DNA of 64,000 nt from Sphingopyxis sp. H050 (GTDB lineage Bacteria; Pseudomonadota; Alphaproteobacteria; Sphingomonadales; Sphingomonadaceae), in assembly GCF_001468265.1 (NCBI RefSeq), contig NZ_LNRZ01000007.1, positions 1-64,000 on the forward strand, in the 5' to 3' direction. Below are positions 1 to 7,956 of the stretch, piece by piece. A program made the position numbers and the translations under genes. Positions within the stretch are counted from its first letter, which is position 1; each line of letters starts with the position of its first letter. The notes beneath the pieces are model-generated. The model worked only from the letters and a program-made list of their open reading frames with translations. It had not been told where the DNA came from and did no database searches.

Positions 1-99
1 CTGCCACGCGCTGGGATGAACTCATGCCTTGGAACTGGCAGCCAGATCAGCAACCGATCGCCGAAGCCGCCTGATCTGCGGCCTCCAGCTCACGCTTAC
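1..99 (+). mobile_element. Right end of an IS66-family insertion sequence
   Basis: The first 99 bases look like the 3' end of an IS66-type element that begins outside the window. The reading frame at 3-74 matches the C-terminal tail typical of IS66 TnpC (DELMPWNW). After its stop, bases 93-99 read CGCTTAC, the complement of the GTAAGCG end seen in this family. If the boundary is right, an 8-bp target duplication (AAATCGAG, 100-107) would recur at the unseen left end. Family assignment rests on this short tail and terminus only. Confidence 0.65.
3..74 (+). CDS. IS66 family transposase (TnpC), C-terminal end only
   Basis: This frame is open from the window edge and stops at the TGA at 72-74. 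It encodes 23 residues that include the DELMPWNW signature found near the extreme C terminus of IS66 TnpC transposases. TnpC is the large DDE transposase of these elements. Nothing of the catalytic domain is visible, so integrity cannot be judged. It is partial at the left window edge. Confidence 0.6.
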   Translation, partial: ATRWDELMPWNWQPDQQPIAEAA

Positions 100-101
100 A
101 A

Positions 102-509
102 ATCGAGCGCATCACCCGCATATTGCGCAGCTTGTTTGACCCGTCGCAGGTCCAGGCGCCGGCGCCCGGATGCATCAAGCGCATCATCCTCATCGGACCC
201 TATGCGCGGCGATCCTGGTACGAAGACAGCCGGACGATCGAATTTTCCGATTATGAATTCTGGGTCGTCGTTAATCACCCCCTCTTTGCCGACGAGCGCT
301 GCTGGCGACACGCGCGCGCAACGATTGACCGCGAACTGGGCAATCGCTGCGCCGTGGATGTCGAAGTTTACTCGAAGTCCGATATCCGCGCCGCGAAGTC
401 CGAACGCGACACTTTCATCCTCGGCCGGATCGAGGCCGGTATCGCCCTTTACCGCGCCGCGCGGGATGCCCCGCTGCCCACCCGAGGCAATCGGGAGGGA
501 CGGCCATGA
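102..509 (+). pseudogene. MNT-type nucleotidyltransferase, 5'-truncated
   Basis: The frame is open from just after the IS66 end and reads IERITRILRSLFDP before a core like that of minimal nucleotidyltransferases (IILIGPYAR ... FSDYEFWVVV). In family members with an HEPN partner domain the motif is normally G-S-Y-A-R and D-Y-D; here it is GPYAR and DYE, so both the G-S and the second Asp are altered. The start codon has been lost to the IS66 junction; the only internal start is TTG at 123 (128 aa), which cuts into the domain. No HEPN domain follows: the stop TGA at 507-509 overlaps the ATG of the sigma factor gene. It is most likely a dead or fragmentary antitoxin/MNT-like gene. Confidence 0.6.
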
Positions 510-1018
510 CCGCCCCCGGTCCGTTCGCCTCCTTCGATCAATTCTACCGCCTCGAGAACCGGCAGCTATTGCACTTCTTCAGGCGTCGCGTGGGCCGCGA
601 GGAAGCCTCTGACCTCACGCAAGAAGCATTCACGCGCATGCTGCGGACCGGCGCATTCGAGCGGGTCGAAAATCCTCGCGCCTACCTCTTCCGTGCTGCT
701 CACAATCTCGTGATCGAGCGAGCACGCCAGAGCAAACGCAAGGGAAAGGGGTTGTTCCCTTTCGATGACGATCGTGACGCGCCAACCGGTCCAGAACAGA
801 CGTTGGCGATGGAAGCATCGGATCTGCGGCGGGGTTTACGACGCGCACTTCTTGCAATGCCTCGTCGCACGCGGCGCATATTTCTAATGCACCGGTTACG
901 GCGACAGACTTACCGGGAGATTGCCGAGGAAATTGGCATTCGCGAACAAGGAGTCGAGTACCATATGATGCGCGCCCTCGCGCGATGTCGAAAGGCGGTG
1001 GCGTTTCAACGGTGGTGA
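506..1018 (+). CDS. ECF RNA polymerase sigma factor (FecI-like)
   Basis: The 170-residue protein has the two-domain layout of ECF sigma factors. Region 2 (about residues 10-80) contains EEASDLTQEAFTRML and NPRAYLFRAAHNL; region 4 (about 110-165) contains the helix-turn-helix YREIAEEIGI. These bind core RNA polymerase and the -10 and -35 elements. The wording of region 2 is closest to FecI-type factors. Such genes are usually followed by a FecR anti-sigma gene and a TonB receptor; neither is present here, so the factor is orphaned. The ATG overlaps the stop of the upstream gene by 4 bp, so it was probably expressed from that operon and may now depend on IS66-borne or internal promoters. Confidence 0.8.
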   Translation: MTAPGPFASFDQFYRLENRQLLHFFRRRVGREEASDLTQEAFTRMLRTGAFERVENPRAYLFRAAHNLVIERARQSKRKGKGLFPFDDDRDAPTGPEQTLAMEASDLRRGLRRALLAMPRRTRRIFLMHRLRRQTYREIAEEIGIREQGVEYHMMRALARCRKAVAFQRW

Positions 1019-1024
1019 TTGGGC

Positions 1025-1255
1025 AGCGATGTCAGACCTTGATCGGTAATTGATGTAGTCGGTAATCGCAGCGCCGCTAAGCTCCGTGGTTGCATTGCCG
1101 CCCCGAACGAAGAAGCGCTGCTCCTTCCCATCCTTCAGGAATGCGCCTTTCGGACCCGGTTCGCACCGGACCATGAGACCCCTCTCACTGGTCTCCGAAG
1201 TGGGGATGGACATAGGCCGGTGGACGAGCAGAAGACAGGCTAGGGCAGCCGGTCC
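1025..1255 (-). pseudogene. Remnant of an AlbA_2/Schlafen-type ATP-binding protein
   Basis: On the minus strand the segment GPKGAFLKDGKEQRFFVRGG, then NATTELSGAAITDYINYR, resembles the C-terminal part of the putative DNA-binding (AlbA_2/Schlafen) ATPase family, where a lysine-containing loop is followed by F-[FY]-V-R-x-G-N-[AS]-T and a terminal DYI helix. The frame opens at 1255 after a stop and has an ATG at 1213. Past the conserved part it runs on into sequence antisense to the sigma factor (to 896), so the true stop is probably lost. No N-terminal part is visible upstream. I read it as a decayed gene fragment. Confidence 0.4.
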
Positions 1256-1521
1256 TCATACATCTTCCGGTTACGGCGGCGCTGTCGCCTGTATCGCTTG
1301 GTCTGTGTGTTGTGCCTTAGATACGCAACAACAGCGATTGCAGCGATGACCAACAACGCGATAAGCCCGTAGGCAATCCAAATTCGCAGTTCGATGATTT
1401 TGACTCCGGCTCGAATGAATCGAGACCCCGCGCTGATACGCGCCGCTTGCGTAATAGGTTCCGGTGCGGCTTTCCTACAATATCCCGGCCTGTCATGCCC
1501 AACGGATGAACCACGAACCAA
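1240..1521 (-). CDS. Possible small membrane protein
   Basis: A 93-residue frame contains one clear hydrophobic helix (about residues 48-67, IWIAYGLIALLVIAAIAVVA) followed by a strongly basic tail (KRYRRQRRRNRK). The amphipathic composition suggests a real or once-real membrane peptide. The only available start is TTG at 1521 and no convincing ribosome binding site precedes it; the N-terminal 40 residues look non-coding. It may be a fragment. No family recognised. Confidence 0.3.
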   Translation of the reverse strand: MVRGSSVGHDRPGYCRKAAPEPITQAARISAGSRFIRAGVKIIELRIWIAYGLIALLVIAAIAVVAYLRHNTQTKRYRRQRRRNRKMYEDRLP

Positions 1522-1628
1522 ATTGGAAAGATCGCGCCGAAGCCGCTAATTACTGGCTGCTATCGGCGGTTGTCGCCGGATCATTCGCCGCGTGGCTGAT
1601 TGCCGCCGTTCGCGTAGCGCTCGGCTGA
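1506..1628 (+). CDS. Possible 40-aa membrane peptide
   Basis: A short ATG frame encodes 40 residues with one hydrophobic stretch (about residues 17-39: YWLLSAVVAGSFAAWLIAAV). It partly overlaps the start of the minus-strand ORF at 1240-1521. The upstream bases give only a weak ribosome binding site. It is recorded because composition and length fit small inner-membrane peptides, but chance is a fair alternative. Bases 1629-1789, which follow it, contain nothing I can recognise. Confidence 0.25.
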   Translation: MNHEPNWKDRAEAANYWLLSAVVAGSFAAWLIAAVRVALG

Positions 1629-1789
1629 ACCGTGGGTTTGTAAACCACATAAACGCCACTATGGCCCAATGGCCCAAGCTTCCTCAGTTTCTGAAATCTT
1701 TTAGGTTTTCTGCACCCTCCAGGTTTCTTAGTATTTTTAGTCAGTTATGTATAAACTGCTCGGCGACGTTCGAAGGATCGCTCATCACG

Positions 1790-3091
1790 TCATCGAGCTT
1801 CAACCCGCAGGTTATGCGAGGCCAGATCGACAGCACCGCCGCCGCTTTCGTTTTGATAGCGCACAGTCACGGTGTCTGCGGCCGATACATAAGCGGTAAG
1901 CGTGACGCCCGCCTGATCGATGGAGATTGCGGCAGAGGCGATCATGCCCATCCTCGCGCCTATGCACGTCACCGTCGTACTGTGAGCGGCGCCGTCTGCG
2001 ATCCTTCTTGGATCATATGTCTTTGATCCACCATAACGGAAGTCCGTCACGTTCGCTCCAAGTGCGCTGTTATCTACGTTCGCCGACGCCCCAACCACCA
2101 CGTTGCCAGACACCACACAGGTAGCTGCGCCAGAATCCACGGTGATGCTACCAGCAATGGAGTTGCCGGAGACGGCGTTATCTGTCCCCTTGACGATCAT
2201 TACCCCGCCCAGAGTGCTGATGCGCGATCCCGACAAAATGACCTTCTTCGACGCCGCACCGAAAAAAACATCTCGAGTGTAAATGCCAGTCAGCAAGAGA
2301 TTGTCTGCACCGCCCGTGTCGATTAGGACGCCAGTGGAAGCGACTCCCACCAAGTGACGCGGGGTCGCCTCAGTATCGGCTTCTGGCATCTGGATTGCTG
2401 CTAGCGCCGGGTTTGTCCGGTCGTAAATCCCGCCGATGATGCGAAGCTGAGAGCCACCGTTGTTTGCGGTCACCTCGACCGCATAGCCATACATGTCTAG
2501 GATATTGACGTTCTGAAGCGTGATATTCGAAGTGTCGGCGCCGATCACCAGACCACGACCCGCAAGCTTCCCCGTGTAGATTCCGCCGTTCCCCTGTAAT
2601 CCGATGTCCCGCAGGCCGGAGCCTGCCGCCATCGTGAACATATCGCCGTCGCTATCGACCTTCGCGATGCGGGTCGTCAGCGGGCTTTCCCCATAGAGAA
2701 CCTGACCGAACGCCAGCGCCTTTCCAGAAGGAACATAGCTGTATACCCCGATGGGGAAAAAGACGTGCTTGCCCGTGTCGATGGCCGCATTGATTGCGGC
2801 AGTGTCAAGAGCTGCGTTGCCACCGACGGCACCGAAGTCTTTGACGCTCACTATGTCGCGAGCTTTGGACTGCGCAGTGCGGGTAATAGCTCCCGCTTCT
2901 GATTGCTGGATCCCGACCATCTCTCCGCCAGCGGACGAGCGGAGACGATCGATCGATTGCGCCAGCGCCGTTAAGCTCTGCGGCGTCTCGCCTGTGGCAG
3001 CGCCAGTCTTTGCAGAGGAGTCCCATATCGCGAAGGACCCTGCCGCTGCCAACAGACCGCGTCGCCCGATTTTTCCGCCGCTATACCTCAT
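1790..3091 (-). CDS. Tat-exported right-handed beta-helix protein (pectate-lyase-3-like)
   Basis: A 433-residue protein. The start at 3091 is chosen because GGAGA lies 5 bases upstream and because it leaves a twin-arginine leader (GRRGLLAAAGSFA) near the N terminus. About residues 80-120 carry the opening of a Pectate_lyase_3/parallel beta-helix fold (VKDFGAVGGNAALDTAAINA), the motif found in polysaccharide lyases, epimerases and phage tailspikes. Repeated short strands rich in G, N, I and V follow to about residue 350, and a separate small beta domain ends the protein. It is convergent with nothing and lies beside the polysaccharide locus, so a periplasmic or secreted role in cutting or modifying the polymer is plausible. 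Catalytic residues cannot be assigned by eye. Confidence 0.7.
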   Translation of the reverse strand: MRYSGGKIGRRGLLAAAGSFAIWDSSAKTGAATGETPQSLTALAQSIDRLRSSAGGEMVGIQQSEAGAITRTAQSKARDIVSVKDFGAVGGNAALDTAAINAAIDTGKHVFFPIGVYSYVPSGKALAFGQVLYGESPLTTRIAKVDSDGDMFTMAAGSGLRDIGLQGNGGIYTGKLAGRGLVIGADTSNITLQNVNILDMYGYAVEVTANNGGSQLRIIGGIYDRTNPALAAIQMPEADTEATPRHLVGVASTGVLIDTGGADNLLLTGIYTRDVFFGAASKKVILSGSRISTLGGVMIVKGTDNAVSGNSIAGSITVDSGAATCVVSGNVVVGASANVDNSALGANVTDFRYGGSKTYDPRRIADGAAHSTTVTCIGARMGMIASAAISIDQAGVTLTAYVSAADTVTVRYQNESGGGAVDLASHNLRVEAR

Positions 3092-3180
3092 AATGTCTCC
3101 GTTTGTTCGGTCGCAATCGATGCGCTCACGCAAACTGTTATGTAATTTGCAGGCCTATGTCTCACGCAGCGAGAAAAGGG

Positions 3181-3357
3181 ATGGCAGAAATCAGCCCGGC
3201 AACGGAGGCTCTAGCGACGACGGCGGACAGCATCCAGAAATTGGCCGCCTCAGTGCGCATTCGCCAGTTGGGCGGCTACGGCGAACTTCTTGCTGACATT
3301 GACGCCGGTGAGGCGCCACCCGTCGGCTCGATCACGTCGCGATCGGTAGTCCGATAG
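3181..3357 (+). CDS. Hypothetical small protein
   Basis: An ATG frame of 58 residues (MAEISPATEALATTADSIQ at the N terminus) is preceded by a purine-rich GAGAAAAGGG that could bind ribosomes. No family recognised, no membrane helix and no signal peptide. It sits in the 288-bp gap between the divergent beta-helix gene and the convergent wecB gene. It may be a real small gene or a gene remnant. Confidence 0.3.
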   Translation: MAEISPATEALATTADSIQKLAASVRIRQLGGYGELLADIDAGEAPPVGSITSRSVVR

Positions 3358-3379
3358 AGCCGGGCCCCACGGTAACTTG

Positions 3380-4543
3380 CTAGGCGGAATGATGCGCTCG
3401 CGCGACAATCTCTGCTATTCGCTGAGCAGCGAGGCCGTCGCCGAACGGATTATGCGCGCGGGACATCGCCAAATAGGCTTCGCTATCGTCCAAAAGGCTA
3501 AAGATTTCGGTCACGATACGGTCCTTGTCGGTGCCCACAAGCTTTGCCGTGCCGGCGGTAATACCCTCGGGCCGTTCGGTCGTATCGCGCATGATGAGCA
3601 CGGGCCTGCCGAGCGAAGGTGCCTCCTCCTGCACGCCGCCGCTATCGGTAAGCACGAGATCGGCTTCTGCGAGCAGTCGTACGAAGTTAGGATAGTCGAG
3701 CGGGTCGATTAGTGCCACGTTGGAAAGCGCAGCGAGCAGCGGTTCCATTGCGCTTCGAACCTGCGGATTCGGGTGTACCGGGAAGATCACCGCGACATCG
3801 GGTCGGCCTGCGATGGCAACGATAGCTTCGGCGATCGCGCGCATTCCACCACCGAAATTTTCCCGCCTGTGAGAGGTGACGGCGACGATGCGCTTGCCTG
3901 CAAAGCGTTCGACCAGCGGATCAAGGCTAGCGGCGAGCGATGGATTCTCGTCGATCCGGGCTTTCGTCGCAAGTAGCGCATCGATCACGGTATTGCCGGT
4001 AACATGAATCTGCTCGGTCGGCACGTTCTCCGCGCGCAACGCCGCCGCCGCGGTTTCCGTCGGGGCGAAATGCAGGTCGGCGACAGTGCCCGCAACCTTG
4101 CGATTCACCTCTTCGGGCCAAGGATGATAAATATTGCCGCTGCGCAGCCCAGCCTCGACATGACCGACAGGGATCTTGCGAAAGTAGGCGGCAAGCGTTG
4201 CCGCCATTGTCGTCAGTGTATCGCCGTGGACGAGGATACGATCGGGCTTCTCGAAGTCGAAGGTCTCGCCGAGTCTCGTTACGAGGCGCGCAAGTAGAGT
4301 ATCGAGGGACTGGTTTGGCGTCATCACGTCGAGATCCACGTCGGGGGTGATTCGCGCGATTTCAAGAACTTGGTCGAGCATCTCGCGATGCTGGGCGGTC
4401 ACGCAGACGCGAACGTCGACGCCTGAGATCTGCTGAAGCGCATGAATCACCGGAAACATCTTGATCGCCTCGGGCCGCGTGCCGAACACGACCAAGACCT
4501 TTCGTGCCGCCGAATCCGTTGATAAACGTAATTCCGAACTCAT
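3380..4543 (-). CDS. wecB: UDP-N-acetylglucosamine 2-epimerase, non-hydrolysing
   Basis: The 387-residue protein matches the family's length and motifs throughout: GTRPEAIKMFPVI at about residue 21, HGDT, GHVEAGLR, PEEVNR, TGNTVIDAL, SHRREN and the C-terminal DSGGVQEEAPSLGRPV with RDTTERPEG. It interconverts UDP-GlcNAc and UDP-ManNAc in the cytoplasm, supplying ManNAc or its oxidised form for surface polysaccharide. It is transcribed alone on the minus strand, opposite to the main export genes that start at 4754. The 210 bases between these two starts probably hold divergent promoters. Confidence 0.95.
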   Translation of the reverse strand: MSSELRLSTDSAARKVLVVFGTRPEAIKMFPVIHALQQISGVDVRVCVTAQHREMLDQVLEIARITPDVDLDVMTPNQSLDTLLARLVTRLGETFDFEKPDRILVHGDTLTTMAATLAAYFRKIPVGHVEAGLRSGNIYHPWPEEVNRKVAGTVADLHFAPTETAAAALRAENVPTEQIHVTGNTVIDALLATKARIDENPSLAASLDPLVERFAGKRIVAVTSHRRENFGGGMRAIAEAIVAIAGRPDVAVIFPVHPNPQVRSAMEPLLAALSNVALIDPLDYPNFVRLLAEADLVLTDSGGVQEEAPSLGRPVLIMRDTTERPEGITAGTAKLVGTDKDRIVTEIFSLLDDSEAYLAMSRAHNPFGDGLAAQRIAEIVARAHHSA

Positions 4544-4753
4544 AAATCAGAAGCTTTCCCGGCGAATCCTTTGGCCCCCTTAGCGTAAAGCTCTTGCCGC
4601 TCGCTTAACTTCGCACTATTCGGCGCGCCGGTCACAGGATTCTGGCTCGAAACGGTCCAACAGAGCTACCAGGGACCGTAGCATTTGCCGTCGAGGGGGC
4701 GGGCAGATGGTACATTCCTTTGTAATATAAGAGTTTCACTCGAAAAGCCCCAT

Positions 4754-5545
4754 ATGTCCTTTCTTGGTTTCCTGAAGCGCCGCCAAGGCGGAGAGCGCGT
4801 AGCGGACGCAGCGTTGCCGCGTGTACCGGCAGGTGAGCGCGTCTATGCCATCGGCGACATTCACGGCCGCGACGACCTGTTCAAACAGCTTCTGGCCAAG
4901 GTCGAGGCGGACAATGCCGCGCGCGGCAAGGCTTTCACGACGCTGATCCTGCTTGGCGACCTCGTCGACCGCGGTCCCGATTCCGCTTCGGTCATCGAGC
5001 GCGCGCTAGGTATCGGTGCGCCATTCGACAAAGTCGCAATGCTTGTCGGCAACCATGAGGAATGTTTTCTCGCGGCGCTGACAGGCGACCTAAAGCGCGT
5101 GCGCTATTTCATACGTATCGGCGGGGACGCCACGATCCGCAGCTACTGGTGCGACGATGCTGCCTACGCGGCGATGACCTTCGAGGAAGTGGCTGAGCAA
5201 CTGCCCGGAAAGGTTCCGCAGGCGCACGTCGACTTCCTCAACCGCGGCGAGGACATGATCCAGATCGGCGACTATGTCTTCGTCCATGCGGGCATCCGCC
5301 CCGGCGTGCCGCTGGACCGGCAGAAATTGCCCGATTTGCGCTGGATCCGGGAGGAATTTATCCACGACGATCAGGACCACGGCGTAACAATCGTCCATGG
5401 TCACACGATTTCCGAAGATGTTGACGAAACGCGGAACCGTATCGGAATAGACACCGGCGCCTATCTGACGGGACGTCTGACCGCGCTGGGCCTGGAAGGC
5501 GACCGGCGCTGGTATCTCGATACTGCGGATTTCGAACTCAACTAG
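4754..5545 (+). CDS. Metallophosphoesterase, PPP-type serine/threonine phosphatase family
   Basis: A 263-residue cytoplasmic protein with the complete PPP/bacterial Ser-Thr phosphatase metal set: GDIHG (residues 34-38), GDLVDRG (68-74), GNHEE (99-103), then VHAGI and VHGHT near the C terminus. The ATG at 4754 is preferred over an upstream in-frame start at 4685 because the domain begins soon after; the ribosome binding site is weak (GAAAAG). It is the first gene of the rightward polysaccharide run, next to a tyrosine kinase of the Wzc type further downstream. Similar phosphatases are common at the head of sphingomonad exopolysaccharide loci; the substrate is unknown. Confidence 0.85.
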   Translation: MSFLGFLKRRQGGERVADAALPRVPAGERVYAIGDIHGRDDLFKQLLAKVEADNAARGKAFTTLILLGDLVDRGPDSASVIERALGIGAPFDKVAMLVGNHEECFLAALTGDLKRVRYFIRIGGDATIRSYWCDDAAYAAMTFEEVAEQLPGKVPQAHVDFLNRGEDMIQIGDYVFVHAGIRPGVPLDRQKLPDLRWIREEFIHDDQDHGVTIVHGHTISEDVDETRNRIGIDTGAYLTGRLTALGLEGDRRWYLDTADFELN

Positions 5546-5633
5546 TTTTTTGCCCGCTTTAAGACGAAGCGATAGACTCTGCACCGGTTGGGTCGCATTA
5601 CCGGCTGCACAACGAATATTGGACAGGAATTCG

Positions 5634-7112
5634 ATGAAGCCGACAAGGTCGATGAAGCCGGTATCGGGCAACTTGCTGCAAAACGACTTGTCCCCGGCGA
5701 CGCGTCTTGTTGCGCTTGCGCTGTTCGTTTTCGCGGTCGCGCTGACCGGCGGCGGCTCGCGGAGCGATATCGCGTCGCTGCCCCTGCTGCGCGGCTTCGC
5801 CGCGCTGACCTTCTTTGCGATGCTCGCATTCGTGCCGACGGTGGTATGGCGGGGTATACGGTTTCCGCTTATCCTGCTCGGCCTGCTGGCCGCTTGGATG
5901 GTCGTGCAGCTGATCCCGCTGTCCCCCGCCATTTGGAGCACCCTGCCGCTTCGCGATCGTGTCGTCTCGATTGACGAGTTGCTGGGGGCGGGGGATCGGT
6001 GGCGGCCAATCAGCATGACGCCGACGCAGACTGTCAACAGCCTGCTGGCGCTGATCGTGCCTGCGGCCGCCCTGCTCGTCGCCGCCGCAGTGCCCGCCGG
6101 CGAAAGGATACGACTGTGGTGGGCCATTTGGGGTTTCGGCGTGGCGTCAGCAGTTTTCTGTCTGTTCCAATTCGTCGCCGGGCCGCGAAGCCTATTTTAC
6201 CTCTACCGCATCACCAACGAGGGCTCGCTCGTCGGCCTGTTCGCCAACCGCAACCACAACGCGCTGTTGCTCTCGCTTTCGATACTGTCAGCCGGCTGGC
6301 TCGCGGTAAACGAGATAGCGAGCCGTACGAAGCGGCCGCTGATCGTGCCGATGCTGATCGGCAGCATGGTCTTTTTCCTGTTGCTTATCCTGATCATCGG
6401 ATCGCGGTTCGGCCTCGTTTTTGGGTCGGTGAGCCTTCTTTCCTGCTACTTGCTTGTCCGGTGGAGCTATCGGTTCGAGCCCAAGCCGATCAATCAGGCA
6501 CGGGGCCGGGCGCATCGCCGTGCCGCCGCGGCAGCACCGGCCGCAAGGCCCGCTAGGCGTATCCTTCTGAACCTGCTTCCCTTCCTGCTGATCGCGGGGC
6601 TTGTTGCGGTCTTTTATTTCTCCGGCCGCGACAACACGGTTGCGCGTCTCGTCGATGGGGACGGTGCTGAGGAAATCCGCATCGCGGCACTGGGAACCGT
6701 CGCCTCGCTGGCGAAAGGACAGTGGCTTCTGGGGTCGGGCTTCGGTTCGTTTGCCAGCGTTTATCAGATTGTTGAGCCCGACGCGCTGCTACGGCAGGAC
6801 TATTTCAACCAAGCACACAATGACTGGCTTCAGTTGCCGATCGAAGGCGGATTGCCTGCGGTCCTCATCTTTCTGGCGGGCGCGTCATGGATTGTTTCGG
6901 GCCTAGTCGGTGCACTGCGGCAACGCTCGCGACCGTTCGGGGTCGAATTTGTCGAGCCGATCGTTCTTGCCGGGGCCTTCGCCTTGATCGTGCTGAATTC
7001 GATTGTAGATTATCCCTTGCGAACTCAATCGCTTGCGATGATCGCCGTATTTCTGCTCGTTATTCTCGCGCGGCTGCGCCCAACAACCGAAGATTCGGTG
7101 CCGTGGGGCTAA
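5634..7112 (+). CDS. O-antigen ligase/polymerase family membrane protein
   Basis: A 492-residue protein with about twelve hydrophobic helices. The start at 5634 follows AGGAA at good spacing; the earlier in-frame start at 5550 gives no membrane-like sequence. A large loop near residues 370-410 includes GFGSFASVYQIV and the following QAHNDWLQLPIEGGLPAV, the conserved H-N-x-[WY]-L-Q...E-G-G-[LI]-P pattern of the WaaL/Wzy (PF04932) family. It would polymerise lipid-linked repeat units or attach them to an acceptor at the periplasmic face. A second, unrelated polymerase-like gene lies at 16544-17812, so the division of labour between them is open. Confidence 0.85.
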   Translation: MKPTRSMKPVSGNLLQNDLSPATRLVALALFVFAVALTGGGSRSDIASLPLLRGFAALTFFAMLAFVPTVVWRGIRFPLILLGLLAAWMVVQLIPLSPAIWSTLPLRDRVVSIDELLGAGDRWRPISMTPTQTVNSLLALIVPAAALLVAAAVPAGERIRLWWAIWGFGVASAVFCLFQFVAGPRSLFYLYRITNEGSLVGLFANRNHNALLLSLSILSAGWLAVNEIASRTKRPLIVPMLIGSMVFFLLLILIIGSRFGLVFGSVSLLSCYLLVRWSYRFEPKPINQARGRAHRRAAAAAPAARPARRILLNLLPFLLIAGLVAVFYFSGRDNTVARLVDGDGAEEIRIAALGTVASLAKGQWLLGSGFGSFASVYQIVEPDALLRQDYFNQAHNDWLQLPIEGGLPAVLIFLAGASWIVSGLVGALRQRSRPFGVEFVEPIVLAGAFALIVLNSIVDYPLRTQSLAMIAVFLLVILARLRPTTEDSVPWG

Positions 7113-7189
7113 AGAAGCTTCCGCAACCTCGATTTTCTTCCTATGGCCGGGCGGCCTTTACCAAATAATCTTGCTTGGAACCTTTTTAT

Positions 7190-7936
7190 ATGACCGGCTT
7201 GCGTTCCCTTGTTGTTTTTGCCTGCCTGGGCCTCGCGGCTTGCGGTGGGAAGCAGCCCGTCGCGAATGTGCCGACGAGCGGCGTTACCCTGCTCGAAGCT
7301 CTGCCGCAGCCGACCGGTGTCGATACCCAGCAGGCATCGCGCCAGACGTTTGTAGGTCCCTTTACCGAGCTTACGGTCGAAGTGTATGGGGTTCCGGATC
7401 TTACGCGCGAAATTCTGACTGACGGCAACGGTCGCTTTTCCTATCCCTTCGCGGGAACGCTTGACGGTGCGGGGAAGACGACGGCCGAACTCGCGACCGA
7501 GATCGAAGGGCGGCTCGCCGGACGCTATGTCCGCAACCCGCAGGTCACGGTCAATCTGAAGGCGTCGAGCAACCCCGCACTGCTGATGTCGCAGGCCGTA
7601 ACGATTGACGGCGAAGTGACCAAGCCCGGACAATATCCGCTGGTCGGCAAGCAGACGCTGATGCGCGCGATTTCGTTGGCTGGCGGCATGTCCGACTACG
7701 CCAAGCTCGATGACGTCCTCGTGTTCCGCAAGGTCGAGGGCAAGCAATATGTCGGCATTTATAATCTGAAGGCGATCCGCCGCGGCAATTACGCCGATCC
7801 TGAGATTTTCCCTAATGACATCGTCATAGTGGGTAACTCGCCGCAGCGCCGCCTGTTCGAGGATGTGATCAAGGCGACAACATTGCTGAGCACGCCGCTG
7901 GTGGTGATCAGCAACCTCGGAAACAACAGCAACTAA
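7190..7936 (+). CDS. Polysaccharide export outer-membrane lipoprotein, Wza/GumB-like
   Basis: A 248-residue lipoprotein. The ATG at 7190 gives a typical type II signal peptide ending in the lipobox LAAC at about residues 16-19. The poly-export domain follows (FTELTVEVYGVPDLTREI, then GRFSYPFAGTLDGAG) and an SLBB-type domain comes after about residue 130 (VTIDGEVTKPGQYPLVGKQT). It is shorter than E. coli Wza, as is usual for GumB/EpsA-type proteins. It would form the outer-membrane channel and work with the Wzc-like protein encoded 20 bp downstream. Confidence 0.9.
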   Translation: MTGLRSLVVFACLGLAACGGKQPVANVPTSGVTLLEALPQPTGVDTQQASRQTFVGPFTELTVEVYGVPDLTREILTDGNGRFSYPFAGTLDGAGKTTAELATEIEGRLAGRYVRNPQVTVNLKASSNPALLMSQAVTIDGEVTKPGQYPLVGKQTLMRAISLAGGMSDYAKLDDVLVFRKVEGKQYVGIYNLKAIRRGNYADPEIFPNDIVIVGNSPQRRLFEDVIKATTLLSTPLVVISNLGNNSN

Positions 7937-7956
7937 GACCCGCAATTTCTAAACGG

